Assembly (NCBI GenBank): GCA_965216395.1
Contig: OZ244156.1
Span: 62,001-126,000 of the forward strand
Origin: CAZBXD01 sp965216395
GTDB lineage: Bacteria > Pseudomonadota > Alphaproteobacteria > Micavibrionales > SZUA-601
Reading direction: 5' to 3'
Length of the DNA stretch: 64,000 nt
Under the pieces are notes generated by a model. The model searched no databases, was not told where the DNA came from, and was given only the letters and a program-made list of their open reading frames with translations. Made by a program: the position numbers and the translations under genes. Below are positions 25,594 to 34,922 of the stretch, piece by piece. Every line of letters starts with the position of its first letter. The stretch's first letter is position 1.

Positions 25594-26253
25594 TTATAAC
25601 ACAAAAAATGGCGATGGGCCGAGTGTTTCTTTAAAATCTACGCCTCTTTTGCTGATAAAATCATATTCTCTTTTTAAAAAATCTTGGGTAAAGAAATTAA
25701 GGTCACGCATAATATGATCACGCATCCCAACTTCATCTTCTGCGCTTTTGGCATTTATTGAACTGTTATGTGACAGGGTGAATTGGCTCGCTATACAGAG
25801 CTTAAAATCTGTATCTTTTGATTCTACGAAAAGTTGATCCACCCATTCATTGAGTTTTAAAGGCCTTTGAAAATTCAGGGGTGGATCAATGATATAAGTT
25901 TCATCTTTTAAACGAAATGCGGGGGCCACATGATCTTTAAATGTGATTGTTTGAACCAGTTTTTCGTGATGCCACATTGTAAATTTCATATTCCCAAAAA
26001 TAAAAATCTTCTTTATTTCTGGCAAATTAGATTTATTCAATAATTGTCTGATAAGAGCCGCTCTTGCGAAACAACCATTTTCCACATAAAGCCACGGAAT
26101 TCGACGCTTGATTTCTGGGGAGGCTTCTTGGATTAAGAAACGCGTATCTCTTATCTTTTTGAACGCATCTGCAATTATATTATCGGGCCATTGCGGGATC
26201 ACAGAAAAATCAATGTCTTGAATATTTTTCTGTGATTGTCGTGGTGTTCTCAT
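25594..26253 (-). CDS. Protein-glutaminase-like protein (candidate glutamine deamidase)
   Basis: 219 residues, no signal peptide. ENGCFARAALIRQLL (Cys61), FKDHVAPAF (His108) and TYIIDPPL (Asp123) follow the order, spacing and local sequence of the Cys-His-Asp triad of Chryseobacterium protein-glutaminase (GCYARAHKMRQIL, YHVAI, RIIDPS), including the intervening FIFGNMK block. That enzyme deamidates glutamines in proteins. The residue match is seen; deamidase activity and target are inferred. It lies between lipB and ptsN, unrelated in function, on the same strand as ptsN. Confidence 0.65.
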   Translation of the reverse strand: MRTPRQSQKNIQDIDFSVIPQWPDNIIADAFKKIRDTRFLIQEASPEIKRRIPWLYVENGCFARAALIRQLLNKSNLPEIKKIFIFGNMKFTMWHHEKLVQTITFKDHVAPAFRLKDETYIIDPPLNFQRPLKLNEWVDQLFVESKDTDFKLCIASQFTLSHNSSINAKSAEDEVGMRDHIMRDLNFFTQDFLKREYDFISKRGVDFKETLGPSPFFVL

Positions 26254-26258
26254 ATATA

Positions 26259-26708
26259 CTATGCGGCTTTGGCCTTTTGATAATTTAATAGAAGAGCTGT
26301 GATCGCATCTTCACTTTCGCATCCGCGTAGTTTATCGCAGAGTTTTTGATCGCGCAAGAGGCGTGATGCACTGGCTAAGGCTTGTAAATGGTCGGCCCCT
26401 GCGTCTTGTGGCGCGAGCAGAACAATCATCAAATCCACCGGATTATGATCCACAGCATCAAAATCAATCGGTTTATCTATTTTAACAAGTGCTGTAAAAA
26501 CATGGTCAAGTGATTGTAGACGTGCATGCGGAATAGCAACGCCGTTACCCATGCCTGTGGAACCTAATTTTTCTCGTTCATAAAGTTGCTCCATTACGAT
26601 ACGTTCATCGCCTTTGATTTCTTCAGCAATGTTTTGAGCCATTTTATGGAGTGCTTGTTTTTTATCTGATGCTTTTAAGTTATGCAGAATAAGATTCGGT
26701 TTAAGCAT
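26259..26708 (-). CDS. ptsN: Nitrogen-PTS phosphoryl carrier EIIA-Ntr
   Basis: 149 residues. Signal carrier of the nitrogen-related phosphotransferase system. The phospho-accepting histidine is in GNGVAIPHARLQSLD; KLGSTGMG and VDLMIVLLAPQDAGADHLQAL are also typical. It follows hpf on the same strand, as in many proteobacteria where both lie after rpoN. A strong hairpin sits in the hpf-ptsN gap. Confidence 0.95.
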   Translation of the reverse strand: MLKPNLILHNLKASDKKQALHKMAQNIAEEIKGDERIVMEQLYEREKLGSTGMGNGVAIPHARLQSLDHVFTALVKIDKPIDFDAVDHNPVDLMIVLLAPQDAGADHLQALASASRLLRDQKLCDKLRGCESEDAITALLLNYQKAKAA

Positions 26709-26745
26709 AGTGGTTTGAACCTCCCATTTTTTACAGTCGCGTTGG

Positions 26746-26785
26746 TATAGCGGAATATTCTTTGGAATGCAAATATACCGCTATA
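26746..26785. other. Hairpin between hpf and ptsN
   Basis: TATAGCGG (26746-26753) pairs with CCGCTATA (26778-26785), an 8-base perfect stem with a 24-base loop. There is no T-run after it, so it is not a clear terminator; it may be a processing or stability element in the shared transcript. Confidence 0.4.
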
Positions 26786-26812
26786 ACCAGAATTTAAGTC
26801 GTTGATTAATAA

Positions 26813-27418
26813 CTATTCTGCAACTTGTTTTGGGGTTTGGTTTTCCACCATACGCGAATCAATCCACCCAATATTGCCGTCTTTTCGTCTGTATACGACG
26901 CTAACCCCGCCTGTTTTAGAGTCACGGAACATCAATGCTGGTAAATCACCCAGATCCATACGCATAACTGCATCAGAAACATTTAATGTTTCAATCGTGG
27001 TTTCCATTTCTGCGACGATTACTGGATTTTCTGGGACTTCTTCTTCATGTTCTTCATTGGATTCAATGACGGAAAGATTAGCAGGAATACTTTTAACGGC
27101 TTCAGCCATGCTTTGGCGTTTGTGATGATCACGAATACGCGCTTTATAGCGACGTAAACGCTTCTTGATTTTATCAGCTGCGCTATCAAAAGCAGGATAA
27201 GGATCATTCGCATCAGCACTGGCTTTTAAAACTAAGCCATTCCCGACAGAAACAGTAATATCACATTGATAAAAACCATGCGGTGCTGGTGTTAAATGGA
27301 CATTGCTTTGAATTGTGTGGTCAAAAAACTTTTCACATGTTTCGGTTATACGGTCTTCAATATATGTGCGCAGAGCTTCTCCAACATTGATGTGTTGGCC
27401 TTGAACAATTACTTGCAT
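26813..27418 (-). CDS. hpf: Ribosome hibernation promoting factor, long form
   Basis: 201 residues. The N-terminal 110 residues are the S30AE fold (QGQHINVGEALRTYIEDRI, VTVSVGNGLVLKASADANDPYPAFDSAADKIKKRLRRYK). A linker and a C-terminal domain (about 145-201: MRMDLGDLPALMFRDSKTGGVSVVYRRKDGNIGWID) make it the long form, which dimerises 70S ribosomes to 100S particles. Good ribosome-binding site AAGGTG. Placed between rpoN and ptsN. Confidence 0.94.
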   Translation of the reverse strand: MQVIVQGQHINVGEALRTYIEDRITETCEKFFDHTIQSNVHLTPAPHGFYQCDITVSVGNGLVLKASADANDPYPAFDSAADKIKKRLRRYKARIRDHHKRQSMAEAVKSIPANLSVIESNEEHEEEVPENPVIVAEMETTIETLNVSDAVMRMDLGDLPALMFRDSKTGGVSVVYRRKDGNIGWIDSRMVENQTPKQVAE

Positions 27419-27466
27419 AAAATCACCTTAGTTTTGTTGTTAAAATTTAAAATATGTTATCTCAAC

Positions 27467-27475
27467 ATTATATCA
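27467..27475 (-). promoter_or_regulatory. Extended -10 promoter of hpf
   Basis: On the minus strand TGATATAAT: TG, one base, then a perfect TATAAT (27472-27467). It lies about 50 bases before the hpf start; no clear -35. Confidence 0.4.
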
Positions 27476-27525
27476 TAAAAAGGATGTATAATCACCTAAT
27501 ATCGAGGATGTTTTTTAATCAAAAT

Positions 27526-29067
27526 TTATGATAAACGTGCCATTTTTTTCGCACGCCGGCGAGCGGCAGAAGAACTGATACCAATCGCTTCACGATATTT
27601 GGCCACCGTGCGCCGTGCAATATCAATACCTTCTGAACGTAATGTTTCGGCAATGGCTTCGTCAGAGAGGATTTTTTCAAGCGTTTCTTGTTCAATTAAT
27701 TCTTCAATACGTGCCTTAACGGCTTGTGAAGAATGGTTCATATGGCCATCTTGGCTACCAACAGAAGAGGAGAAGAAATATTTCAACTCAAAAATCCCGC
27801 GTGGGGTTTCAATATATTTATTGGTTGTAACCCGTGATACGGTACTTTCATGCATATCAATAATTTTTGAAATGTCACGTAAAATGAGGGGTTTAAGATA
27901 TTGCACCCCATAGGCAAAAAACATTTCTTGTTGACGCACAATTTCACTGGCGACTTTGAGAATAGTCTGGGCACGTTGATCCAATGCTTTGGTTAACCAG
28001 CTGGCAGCATTCATTCGTTCTGAAACATAATTTTTTTCATCACGGGTCATTTTCCCGCGTTTGACTTGCGTATAATAGCTATTATTAACCAAGACTTTAG
28101 GCAAAGTTTCGGGGTTTAATTCAATCAGCCAACTTTCACCTGAATTTGCATCTGAATTGCGACGCATCAAAACATCGGGGATTAATGTTTGTGAAATAAC
28201 ATGGCTAAATTTCGCGGCTGGCTTTGGATTTAAAGTTCTAATTTCAGCCAACATGGCTTTCAAGGTCAGATCATCAACACCACATTTACGTTTCAATTTA
28301 TCTAAATCACCACGACCAATAAGCGATAAGTTGGCTAAAAGAGCTGACATTTTGGGGGAAAACCGTTCTCGATCCCTTAGTTGAATTTCCAAACATTGTG
28401 ATAAATCCACAGCAAAGATACCGATTGGATCAAAATTTTGGCAACGTGCGAGCACCTCTTCAATATCATAAATATGGGCACCAATTTTTACTGATAAATC
28501 TAAAAGATCAACATTCAAGTAACCAGCATCGTCCAAATTATCCATTAATGCGACGGCAATAAGACGTTCCTGCGTTGTCACGAACTCTATATTAATTTGT
28601 TCTTTCAAATGGTCGTGTAAACTCGGCTCATCAGATAGACGATTTTCGAGTGAAAAATCAGGGTGATCGAAAGAATGGCTTCCGCCACTGGTTGATCCAC
28701 TCATACTTGGCATTGTATCTTTAACTTGACGTGTTTCAACCTTTGACGCGTTTCCTGTCCAAAGATTACTTTCATCCATATCTAATTTTGTATCTTTATT
28801 TTCTGGTTGAATGCGGTTGAGATCATCAGGGGCAATATCCGTATTGTTGATTGTGTCTTTCGAAGAATCTTTTCTGTCTTTACTGCCATCATCAATTTCG
28901 AGGAATGGATTGGTTTGTAATTCTTTTTGGACATGTGCTTCTAATTCCAAATTATTCATTTGTAACAAAGAGATCGCCTGTTGTAATTGTGGCGTCATAA
29001 CCAAGGATTGTGATTGGCGTAACTCTAATCGTGGGGCATTGGGTGAATTTGGATTTTTTGTATTCAT
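27526..29067 (-). CDS. rpoN: RNA polymerase sigma-54 factor
   Basis: 513 residues. N-terminal activator-interacting region (LELRQSQSLVMTPQLQQAISLLQMNN), an acidic/polar linker to about residue 130, the core-binding region, then the DNA-binding domain with MHESTVSRVTTNKYIETPRGIFELKYFFS and the RpoN box ARRTVAKYREAIGI near the C-terminus. Needs an AAA+ activator; none is in this window. Sits between lptB and hpf as in many proteobacteria. Confidence 0.97.
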   Translation of the reverse strand: MNTKNPNSPNAPRLELRQSQSLVMTPQLQQAISLLQMNNLELEAHVQKELQTNPFLEIDDGSKDRKDSSKDTINNTDIAPDDLNRIQPENKDTKLDMDESNLWTGNASKVETRQVKDTMPSMSGSTSGGSHSFDHPDFSLENRLSDEPSLHDHLKEQINIEFVTTQERLIAVALMDNLDDAGYLNVDLLDLSVKIGAHIYDIEEVLARCQNFDPIGIFAVDLSQCLEIQLRDRERFSPKMSALLANLSLIGRGDLDKLKRKCGVDDLTLKAMLAEIRTLNPKPAAKFSHVISQTLIPDVLMRRNSDANSGESWLIELNPETLPKVLVNNSYYTQVKRGKMTRDEKNYVSERMNAASWLTKALDQRAQTILKVASEIVRQQEMFFAYGVQYLKPLILRDISKIIDMHESTVSRVTTNKYIETPRGIFELKYFFSSSVGSQDGHMNHSSQAVKARIEELIEQETLEKILSDEAIAETLRSEGIDIARRTVAKYREAIGISSSAARRRAKKMARLS

Positions 29068-29157
29068 GGATATAAGAATAGGCTATTGATCGTTAAAGAC
29101 TTCCTAATTGTGGCACATATTTTGCATAGAAGATTTTGTTTAAACCAGTAAAAAAAC

Positions 29158-29928
29158 CTACATAGAAAAACGATCACCTAAATAAACACGGCGTACATCT
29201 TTATTGCCAACAATTTCTTCGGGTGAGCCTTCCATCAAAACTTTTCCACCGTGTAAAATATAGGCACGATCAACGATATCCAGTGTATCACGGACATTAT
29301 GATCAGTAATCAACACACCAATACCACGATCTTTTAAATGTTTAATCAGGTCTCTAATTTCTTTAATAGCAATCGGGTCAATACCCGCTAATGGTTCATC
29401 AAGTAAGATAAATTGTGGTTTTGCCGCCAAAGCGCGGGCAATTTCAACTCGTCGTCTTTCACCACCCGATAAGGCCAAAGCGGGCGCTTTACGCAAGTGG
29501 GTGATTGAAAATTCAGCCATTAAGCTTTGTAACATGCGCTCACGCTTCATGTGATCTTTTTCAATAATTTGTATCACACTACGGATATTCTGTTCAACGT
29601 TCAAACCACGAAAAATAGACGCTTCTTGGGGTAAATATCCAATACCCAGTTGTGCACGACGATACATGGGTAAATGGGTGATGTCTTGTCCATCAAGGGT
29701 TATTGTACCTGAGTTCGGAAAGATTAAACCCATAATCATGTAAAAGCTGGTTGTTTTACCCGCACCATTGGGGCCGAGTAACCCGACCGCTTCACCACGG
29801 CGAATATTGAGTGAGAAATCACGAATAACCGGTCTTTTTTTATATCGCTTACTTAAACTTTTGGCGGTAAGGCCGGTATTTTTGTGAACCAGTTTCGGTT
29901 TTTGATGTAATTGTTTTTTGTCGGCCAT
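29158..29928 (-). CDS. lptB: LPS export ATP-binding protein LptB
   Basis: 256 residues. ATPase that drives LPS extraction through LptFG. Walker A GLLGPNGAGKTTSF, Q-loop region YLPQEASIFRGL, signature LALSGGERRRVEIARALA, Walker B QFILLDEPLAGIDP and the switch His (ITDHNVRDTLDI) are all present. Follows lptA by 13 bases. Confidence 0.97.
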   Translation of the reverse strand: MADKKQLHQKPKLVHKNTGLTAKSLSKRYKKRPVIRDFSLNIRRGEAVGLLGPNGAGKTTSFYMIMGLIFPNSGTITLDGQDITHLPMYRRAQLGIGYLPQEASIFRGLNVEQNIRSVIQIIEKDHMKRERMLQSLMAEFSITHLRKAPALALSGGERRRVEIARALAAKPQFILLDEPLAGIDPIAIKEIRDLIKHLKDRGIGVLITDHNVRDTLDIVDRAYILHGGKVLMEGSPEEIVGNKDVRRVYLGDRFSM

Positions 29929-29941
29929 AATTTTTTAATCA

Positions 29942-30742
29942 TTATTTTATTTCAAAAGATTTACCATTTTCATTGGGATAAAACAAGGCGCGAACACGTG
30001 TTTGATCATTATCGGGTTCCGATAAAAGCTGACTAACCCCGGTTTTAAGATTAACAATGGCACGATTTCCACTTAATTGATTATTGTCGCGCATTAAAAT
30101 CACATGACCTTGGGCGTTTGCTTCTTCTAAAATTAAATTATAACTGGCCTTGTCCGCTTTAATAATATCTGTTGGCGTTTCGATACGAACATGGCCTTGG
30201 GCTGTTACTTTATTAAGCGTCGTTTCTTGTTGATTATTTGTTCCAAAAAAAGCACTTAAAACATCGGCAGTAATTGTATTCGTGCCATCACTGGCTTGGG
30301 CATTGCCTTGCGCTTTGGCAATACGGTTTTTGAGATTATATTCAATTTGTTTTTGGGCCGTAACCGCGCCATCGGGCGAACGGATCGTTAAATTTGAGCC
30401 CGTTAAGATGACGGTTTCATCAAAAATATTGTAAACGGCTTTATCGCTTGTGGCTTTTTCTTTGTCACGAGTTATAACGACATTATTATTGGCATGAATT
30501 TCTGTAATCTTACTACTATCATCGGGATCATGAAAAGCTTGTAGCGTATCAGCAGAAATCTGGATATTTCCTTTTTTGGCCATGGCATTGCCACGCGCTT
30601 GATATATGTGATCATCACGCAACCATTCAATCGCTTCATCAGCGGTAATTTCAATAGGATTATCATTTGATATATTTTGTCCATAACTGATGTCTGGGCA
30701 AAGGTAAAAGACAAAACACAAAAAGGTAATTAAAATTCTCAT
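29942..30742 (-). CDS. lptA: LPS transport periplasmic protein LptA
   Basis: 266 residues. Signal peptide ending near ISYGQ; then two stretches of the OstA beta-jellyroll (PIEITADEAIEWLRDDHIYQARGNAMAKKG and ITADVLSAFFGT...). LptA bridges the periplasm, passing LPS to LptD. Starts one base before the lptC stop codon is complete, and runs into lptB. Confidence 0.92.
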   Translation of the reverse strand: MRILITFLCFVFYLCPDISYGQNISNDNPIEITADEAIEWLRDDHIYQARGNAMAKKGNIQISADTLQAFHDPDDSSKITEIHANNNVVITRDKEKATSDKAVYNIFDETVILTGSNLTIRSPDGAVTAQKQIEYNLKNRIAKAQGNAQASDGTNTITADVLSAFFGTNNQQETTLNKVTAQGHVRIETPTDIIKADKASYNLILEEANAQGHVILMRDNNQLSGNRAIVNLKTGVSQLLSEPDNDQTRVRALFYPNENGKSFEIK

Positions 30743-31360
30743 TTATTCAATCGCTCTTGGATATATTGTTAATGTTGCAGGACCCATAAAATGAACAATA
30801 GGTGATAGTTCAAGATCTATCTTTATTCCATGGGCATCGATGGATCCAATAGGTCCACGTCCTTCTACTTTTGTTTGGCTGATTGCGGTGCTTTTTGATA
30901 AATCAACAAAGATTTCTCGTGTTTTTAAATGATAACCCGTTTGGTCAAAGAGTGTCACAGCCCCTGTCAGAGTGAGTGACTCTTGGGATGGTTTATAAAC
31001 ACCGCTTTCTGATTCTAAAGAGATTGATTGTTCTTTGGAAATATCCAGTGTTGCCTTTGGTTTAATTAGGGTCATGTCGGCTTCTTTTGTTGAGCCTTGG
31101 TAAATTGTTTCTGCGGTAATAATATAGGGACGGTTTTTCATGTCTAAACCAGTAAATTCTGGCTTAATCATCTGTAAAGCATCATCAGCAATACCAATGG
31201 GCTTATCACTATTTAATGATTGTGAAGTCATTTCTTGGGGGATTTCTTCTTGATTCAGAATGGGCCACGCAATCAACGCAATAATACTCATCAATGCGAG
31301 TAATGGCAAAGCCACACGTAATATTTTTACATTTTGAGTATATTTTTGATTGATTTTCAT
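30743..31360 (-). CDS. lptC: LPS export protein LptC
   Basis: 205 residues. A single N-terminal membrane segment (VALPLLALMSIIALIAWPIL) followed by a periplasmic domain with PEFTGLDMKNRPYIITAETIYQ and the repeated strands SLESESGVYKPSQESLTLTG, typical of LptC. Directly abuts lptA; nine bases after kdsD. Confidence 0.9.
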   Translation of the reverse strand: MKINQKYTQNVKILRVALPLLALMSIIALIAWPILNQEEIPQEMTSQSLNSDKPIGIADDALQMIKPEFTGLDMKNRPYIITAETIYQGSTKEADMTLIKPKATLDISKEQSISLESESGVYKPSQESLTLTGAVTLFDQTGYHLKTREIFVDLSKSTAISQTKVEGRGPIGSIDAHGIKIDLELSPIVHFMGPATLTIYPRAIE

Positions 31361-31368
31361 GATGTCGA

Positions 31369-32370
31369 TTAGGCAATGCCCGCGCGCATAATGTCATGCA
31401 ATCTTAATATCCCAACGGGTTTCTTATGTTCAACCACCATTAAATCCGTGATACTTTCTTGATTCATGATCGCCAAAGCTTGGGCGGCGAGAATATCGGG
31501 CACCACTGATTTTGGATTACGATTCATAACTTGATTAACGGTTTTTTCTAATAAATTATCACTCATATGGCGCCGTAAATCTCCATCACTGATAAAGCCA
31601 ACGAGTTCACCTTGGGCGTTTACAACGCTGGTGCGACCAAAGTTTTTCTCTGACATAATTAGTAAAGCGTCTTTCATAGTTGCTGTCTCGGAAATGATTG
31701 GCAAAGCCTCCCCCTTATGCATAAGGTCAGAGACCTTTAAAAGCATTTGCCCTAATTTTCCACCTGGGTGGTAGGTTTTGAAATCCGTGTTTTTCCAACC
31801 CTTACGCTTCATGAGAGCGACAGCCAATGCGTCCCCCATCGCGATAGTCATTGTGGTTGATGTGGTGGGGGCTTGGCCATTGGGACATGCTTCTTGCGCA
31901 TCGGCTAAGACAATAAGAATATCCGATTGTTGGCCCAATGTTGATGACGCATTGGACGTGATTCCAATTAAGGGAATGGAAAAACGTTTGCAATAGGCGA
32001 GTACGTCACTGAGTTCTTTTGTTTCTCCACTATTGGAAAGCGCGATCACAATATCTTCTTCTGTGACCATGCCAAGATCACCGTGGCTTGCCTCCCCCGG
32101 ATGAACGAAAAAGGATGGTGCCCCTGTTGAGGCAAAGGTGGCTGACATTTTACGTCCCACATGCCCTGATTTTCCCATACCAGTAATAATCACCCGTCCA
32201 CGAAGTTTGTAGAGAAGGTCAACAGCTTTTGAAAATGAATCATCCAGTTGATCACAGAGCTTTTGTAAGCCGGCAATCTCTATCTCAAGAGTTTTTTTAC
32301 CTTGTTGGATATCTTCATCAACTTGTGATGGATCATTTGTTTCAATAACTTCTTTTAATAATGCGTTCAT
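31369..32370 (-). CDS. kdsD: D-arabinose 5-phosphate isomerase
   Basis: 333 residues. Converts ribulose 5-phosphate to arabinose 5-phosphate for Kdo, an LPS inner-core sugar. N-terminal SIS domain (VIITGMGKSGHVGRKMSATFASTGAPSFFVHPGEASHGD, IALSNSGETKEL) and a C-terminal CBS pair (DLMHKGEALPIISETATMKDAL, VGFISDGDLRRHM). First gene of the kdsD-lptC-lptA-lptB series. Confidence 0.95.
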   Translation of the reverse strand: MNALLKEVIETNDPSQVDEDIQQGKKTLEIEIAGLQKLCDQLDDSFSKAVDLLYKLRGRVIITGMGKSGHVGRKMSATFASTGAPSFFVHPGEASHGDLGMVTEEDIVIALSNSGETKELSDVLAYCKRFSIPLIGITSNASSTLGQQSDILIVLADAQEACPNGQAPTTSTTMTIAMGDALAVALMKRKGWKNTDFKTYHPGGKLGQMLLKVSDLMHKGEALPIISETATMKDALLIMSEKNFGRTSVVNAQGELVGFISDGDLRRHMSDNLLEKTVNQVMNRNPKSVVPDILAAQALAIMNQESITDLMVVEHKKPVGILRLHDIMRAGIA

Positions 32371-32437
32371 CGTAAAACCTTATTTAATGAGAGTGTTTTT
32401 TAGCATGATTGAGGAGAAAAAGCGAGAAAATATCGAG

Positions 32438-33454
32438 CTAGCGAGTTAGATCTTCTTTGTAAATAGGGAGTAATTTTTCAAAATCTTCACGGGCTTTTGT
32501 TAAATCATCGGCAACACTACCACCTGAAGCATTATGGTGACCACCACCATCGTAATGTTTCACAGCAAAGTCTCTCACGGAAAAATCACCACGAGACCGG
32601 AAAGAAAATTTAACTTTATTGCCTAAATCAATCATCTGTACTGCAAAACGAATATTCTTAATAGATAAGGCATAATTCACAATATTCTTGACATCATCAC
32701 TATTGGTTTTATATGTCGCAAAATCTTTAGGCGATATATAAATATAGGCTGTGTTGAACTCTTTTAAAACAACCAATCTTTCAGATAAGAGAAACCCTAA
32801 AAATTGCACAGATTTAAAAGATTTATTACCACTAATATGCTGAGAAATAATCGCAGGATCTGCTCCTTTTTCACAAAGTTCAGCGGCTATTTTTAAAACT
32901 TCGCCATTGGTATTGGGATGTTTAAAGCGTCCCGTATCCGTATGAATGCCTGTATAAAGACAATGCGCAATATCTTGGTTGATCAAATCTTCATCACCCA
33001 TAGAAACGATAAGATCATAGATAATTTGCGCCGTAGCCGCAGCATCCGTATTCCAAAAAATATGATCTGCCGTCATTTCAGGCCCTATATGATGGTCAAT
33101 AATAATTTTGACAGCGGTACTTTTATCAAAGAGCTCGAAAATATCTGGCAATTGTTTGGCCACAGATAAATCGAGGCAAAAGAGAAGGTCACTTTGAGAG
33201 AATTTTTCTTCAATGATTGGGCGGGTTGATTTTTTTAAAATGAGTACATCATCGTGACCCGGCAACCAATGCAAATTTTCTGGATAGGCATTGGGTGTTA
33301 TAACCGAAACCGCATGCCCCTTTAATTTCAGATAATGATATAAACCCAGCGAAGATCCCATCGCATCACCATCGGGTTTGGTATGTGTGGTGATCACAAT
33401 TTTTTGTGGTTTATCCAGTAATGATTTAAGAGCGGTGATGTCGTATTGTGTCAC
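32438..33454 (-). CDS. DHH/DHHA1 phosphoesterase, NrnA-like
   Basis: 338 residues from a GTG at 33454 preceded by AAGGAAA at good spacing. Metal-dependent phosphoesterase. Motifs: THTKPDGDAMGSSLGL (motif I), LDLSV (motif II), DHHIGPE (the DHH), YTGIHTDTGRFKH, and the DHHA1 end YDGGGHHNASGG. NrnA-type members degrade short oligoribonucleotides and dephosphorylate pAp; which applies here is inference. Confidence 0.88.
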   Translation of the reverse strand: MTQYDITALKSLLDKPQKIVITTHTKPDGDAMGSSLGLYHYLKLKGHAVSVITPNAYPENLHWLPGHDDVLILKKSTRPIIEEKFSQSDLLFCLDLSVAKQLPDIFELFDKSTAVKIIIDHHIGPEMTADHIFWNTDAAATAQIIYDLIVSMGDEDLINQDIAHCLYTGIHTDTGRFKHPNTNGEVLKIAAELCEKGADPAIISQHISGNKSFKSVQFLGFLLSERLVVLKEFNTAYIYISPKDFATYKTNSDDVKNIVNYALSIKNIRFAVQMIDLGNKVKFSFRSRGDFSVRDFAVKHYDGGGHHNASGGSVADDLTKAREDFEKLLPIYKEDLTR

Positions 33455-33563
33455 TGATATTTTCCTTTTGTTTTGACAGTATCAAGTAAGGCATAGAATA
33501 AAAAGTCTTTTATTTTTATAACAGATCTTGTCAAGAAAACGAAAAACCGTCACACTTGTTCAC

Positions 33564-34427
33564 ATGTCCAAAACTGTTGATCATATTTACGAATTTACTT
33601 TGCCTGATCCGCATGCTTATGAGGCGCCATTATTGATTGACAGCCCGCATAGCGGTACATTTTATCCAAAAGATTTTGAATATTCATGCGCCCATAATTT
33701 GTTGAAAAAAGGCGAAGATTTATTTGTTGATGAATTATTTGCTACGACATCTAAAGCAGGGGGATATTTCCTCAAAGCACTTTTTTCACGTTCTTATATT
33801 GATTTAAATAGGGCGCGTCACGATATGGATTTGGCGCTGTGTGCTGAAAACTGGGATGAGCCATTTATTAAATCCGAACGCGTGAAATATGGTATGGGTA
33901 TTATAAGGCGATTGGCAAAGCCAGGTGTACCTGTTTATTCAAGAAAACTCACCAATGCGGAAATTAAACATCGTTTAGAACATTATTATGCACCTTATCA
34001 TACAAAACTTGCAGAATTGACCGACCATATTCATCAAAAATTTGGTTTATTATTTCATTTAAATGTTCATTCAATGCCGTCTATGACTCTCGAGGGAGAT
34101 GAACATCCCGATTTTGTGGTTGGTAATCGTGATGGATCAACTGCCTCACGCGAATATACAGATTTTGTGACAGGTTTCTTAAGAGAAAAAGGTTTTTATG
34201 TCACGGTGAATGATCCTTATAAGGGCGTAGAGATCATTAAACGTTGTGGTAATCCTGAAGATAATCGGCATTCGCTTCAGCTGGAAATTAATAAGCGCCT
34301 GTATATGGATGAAGAAAAATTTGAAAAGCGCGGCGATTATCAAATTTTAAGAAGCATTCTGCAGGAATTAATGAGAAACTGCGCCAAATTTTCACGAGAA
34401 AAAACCAATTTAATGAGTTTAAACTAA
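33564..34427 (+). CDS. N-formylglutamate amidohydrolase family protein
   Basis: 287 residues from ATG 33564 (an in-frame TTG at 33528 is less likely). LLIDSPHSGTFYPKDF near the N-terminus and HLNVHSMPS in the middle hold the metal-binding residues of the FGase family, with RSYIDLNRARHDMD between. Family members release formate from N-formylglutamate in histidine breakdown, but no other hut gene is nearby, so the substrate is uncertain. rppH follows 3 bases later. Confidence 0.85.
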   Translation: MSKTVDHIYEFTLPDPHAYEAPLLIDSPHSGTFYPKDFEYSCAHNLLKKGEDLFVDELFATTSKAGGYFLKALFSRSYIDLNRARHDMDLALCAENWDEPFIKSERVKYGMGIIRRLAKPGVPVYSRKLTNAEIKHRLEHYYAPYHTKLAELTDHIHQKFGLLFHLNVHSMPSMTLEGDEHPDFVVGNRDGSTASREYTDFVTGFLREKGFYVTVNDPYKGVEIIKRCGNPEDNRHSLQLEINKRLYMDEEKFEKRGDYQILRSILQELMRNCAKFSREKTNLMSLN

Positions 34428-34430
34428 GAT

Positions 34431-34922
34431 ATGGTAGAGGAAAAATTCTATCGCCCCAATGTTGGTATTGCTGTTTTTAATAAGCAAGGTCAGGTTTTGA
34501 TTTGTAAATGGGATAGCAGTAATTGGACCGATTTATATAAAAAATATTCTTGGCAAATGCCTCAAGGTGGAATTGATCCTGGTGAATCGCCACTAGAAAC
34601 AGCTTATCGTGAGATAAAAGAAGAAACGAATATTGATCGTTCTGCTTTAAAATTTTTAAAGCAAGCTGAATCGACTTATCGCTATGAATTTCCAAAAAAT
34701 TATCGGTTTTCTGAATCGTGTGTTGGACAAGAACAAACTTGGTTTGCTTTCAAGTTTTTGGGTCACGATGATGCGATTGATGTTATAAATTGCTCAGACC
34801 CTTGTTTTGTTGATTGGCGTTGGGAAACGCTTTCAAAAACAGTTGATTTAGTTATTCCTTTTAAGAAAAAAATATATCAAAATATTTCGCAAGAATTTGC
34901 AGAGTTAACGCATATTTCTTAA
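34431..34922 (+). CDS. rppH: RNA pyrophosphohydrolase (Nudix)
   Basis: 163 residues. Removes pyrophosphate from 5' triphosphorylated RNA to start decay. The Nudix box is GGIDPGESPLETAYREIKEETNI with the preceding WQMPQ typical of RppH; YRPNVGIAVFNKQGQVLI starts the fold. Separated by 3 bases from the FGase gene; its end overlaps the MBL gene on the other strand by 4 bases. Confidence 0.93.
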   Translation: MVEEKFYRPNVGIAVFNKQGQVLICKWDSSNWTDLYKKYSWQMPQGGIDPGESPLETAYREIKEETNIDRSALKFLKQAESTYRYEFPKNYRFSESCVGQEQTWFAFKFLGHDDAIDVINCSDPCFVDWRWETLSKTVDLVIPFKKKIYQNISQEFAELTHIS

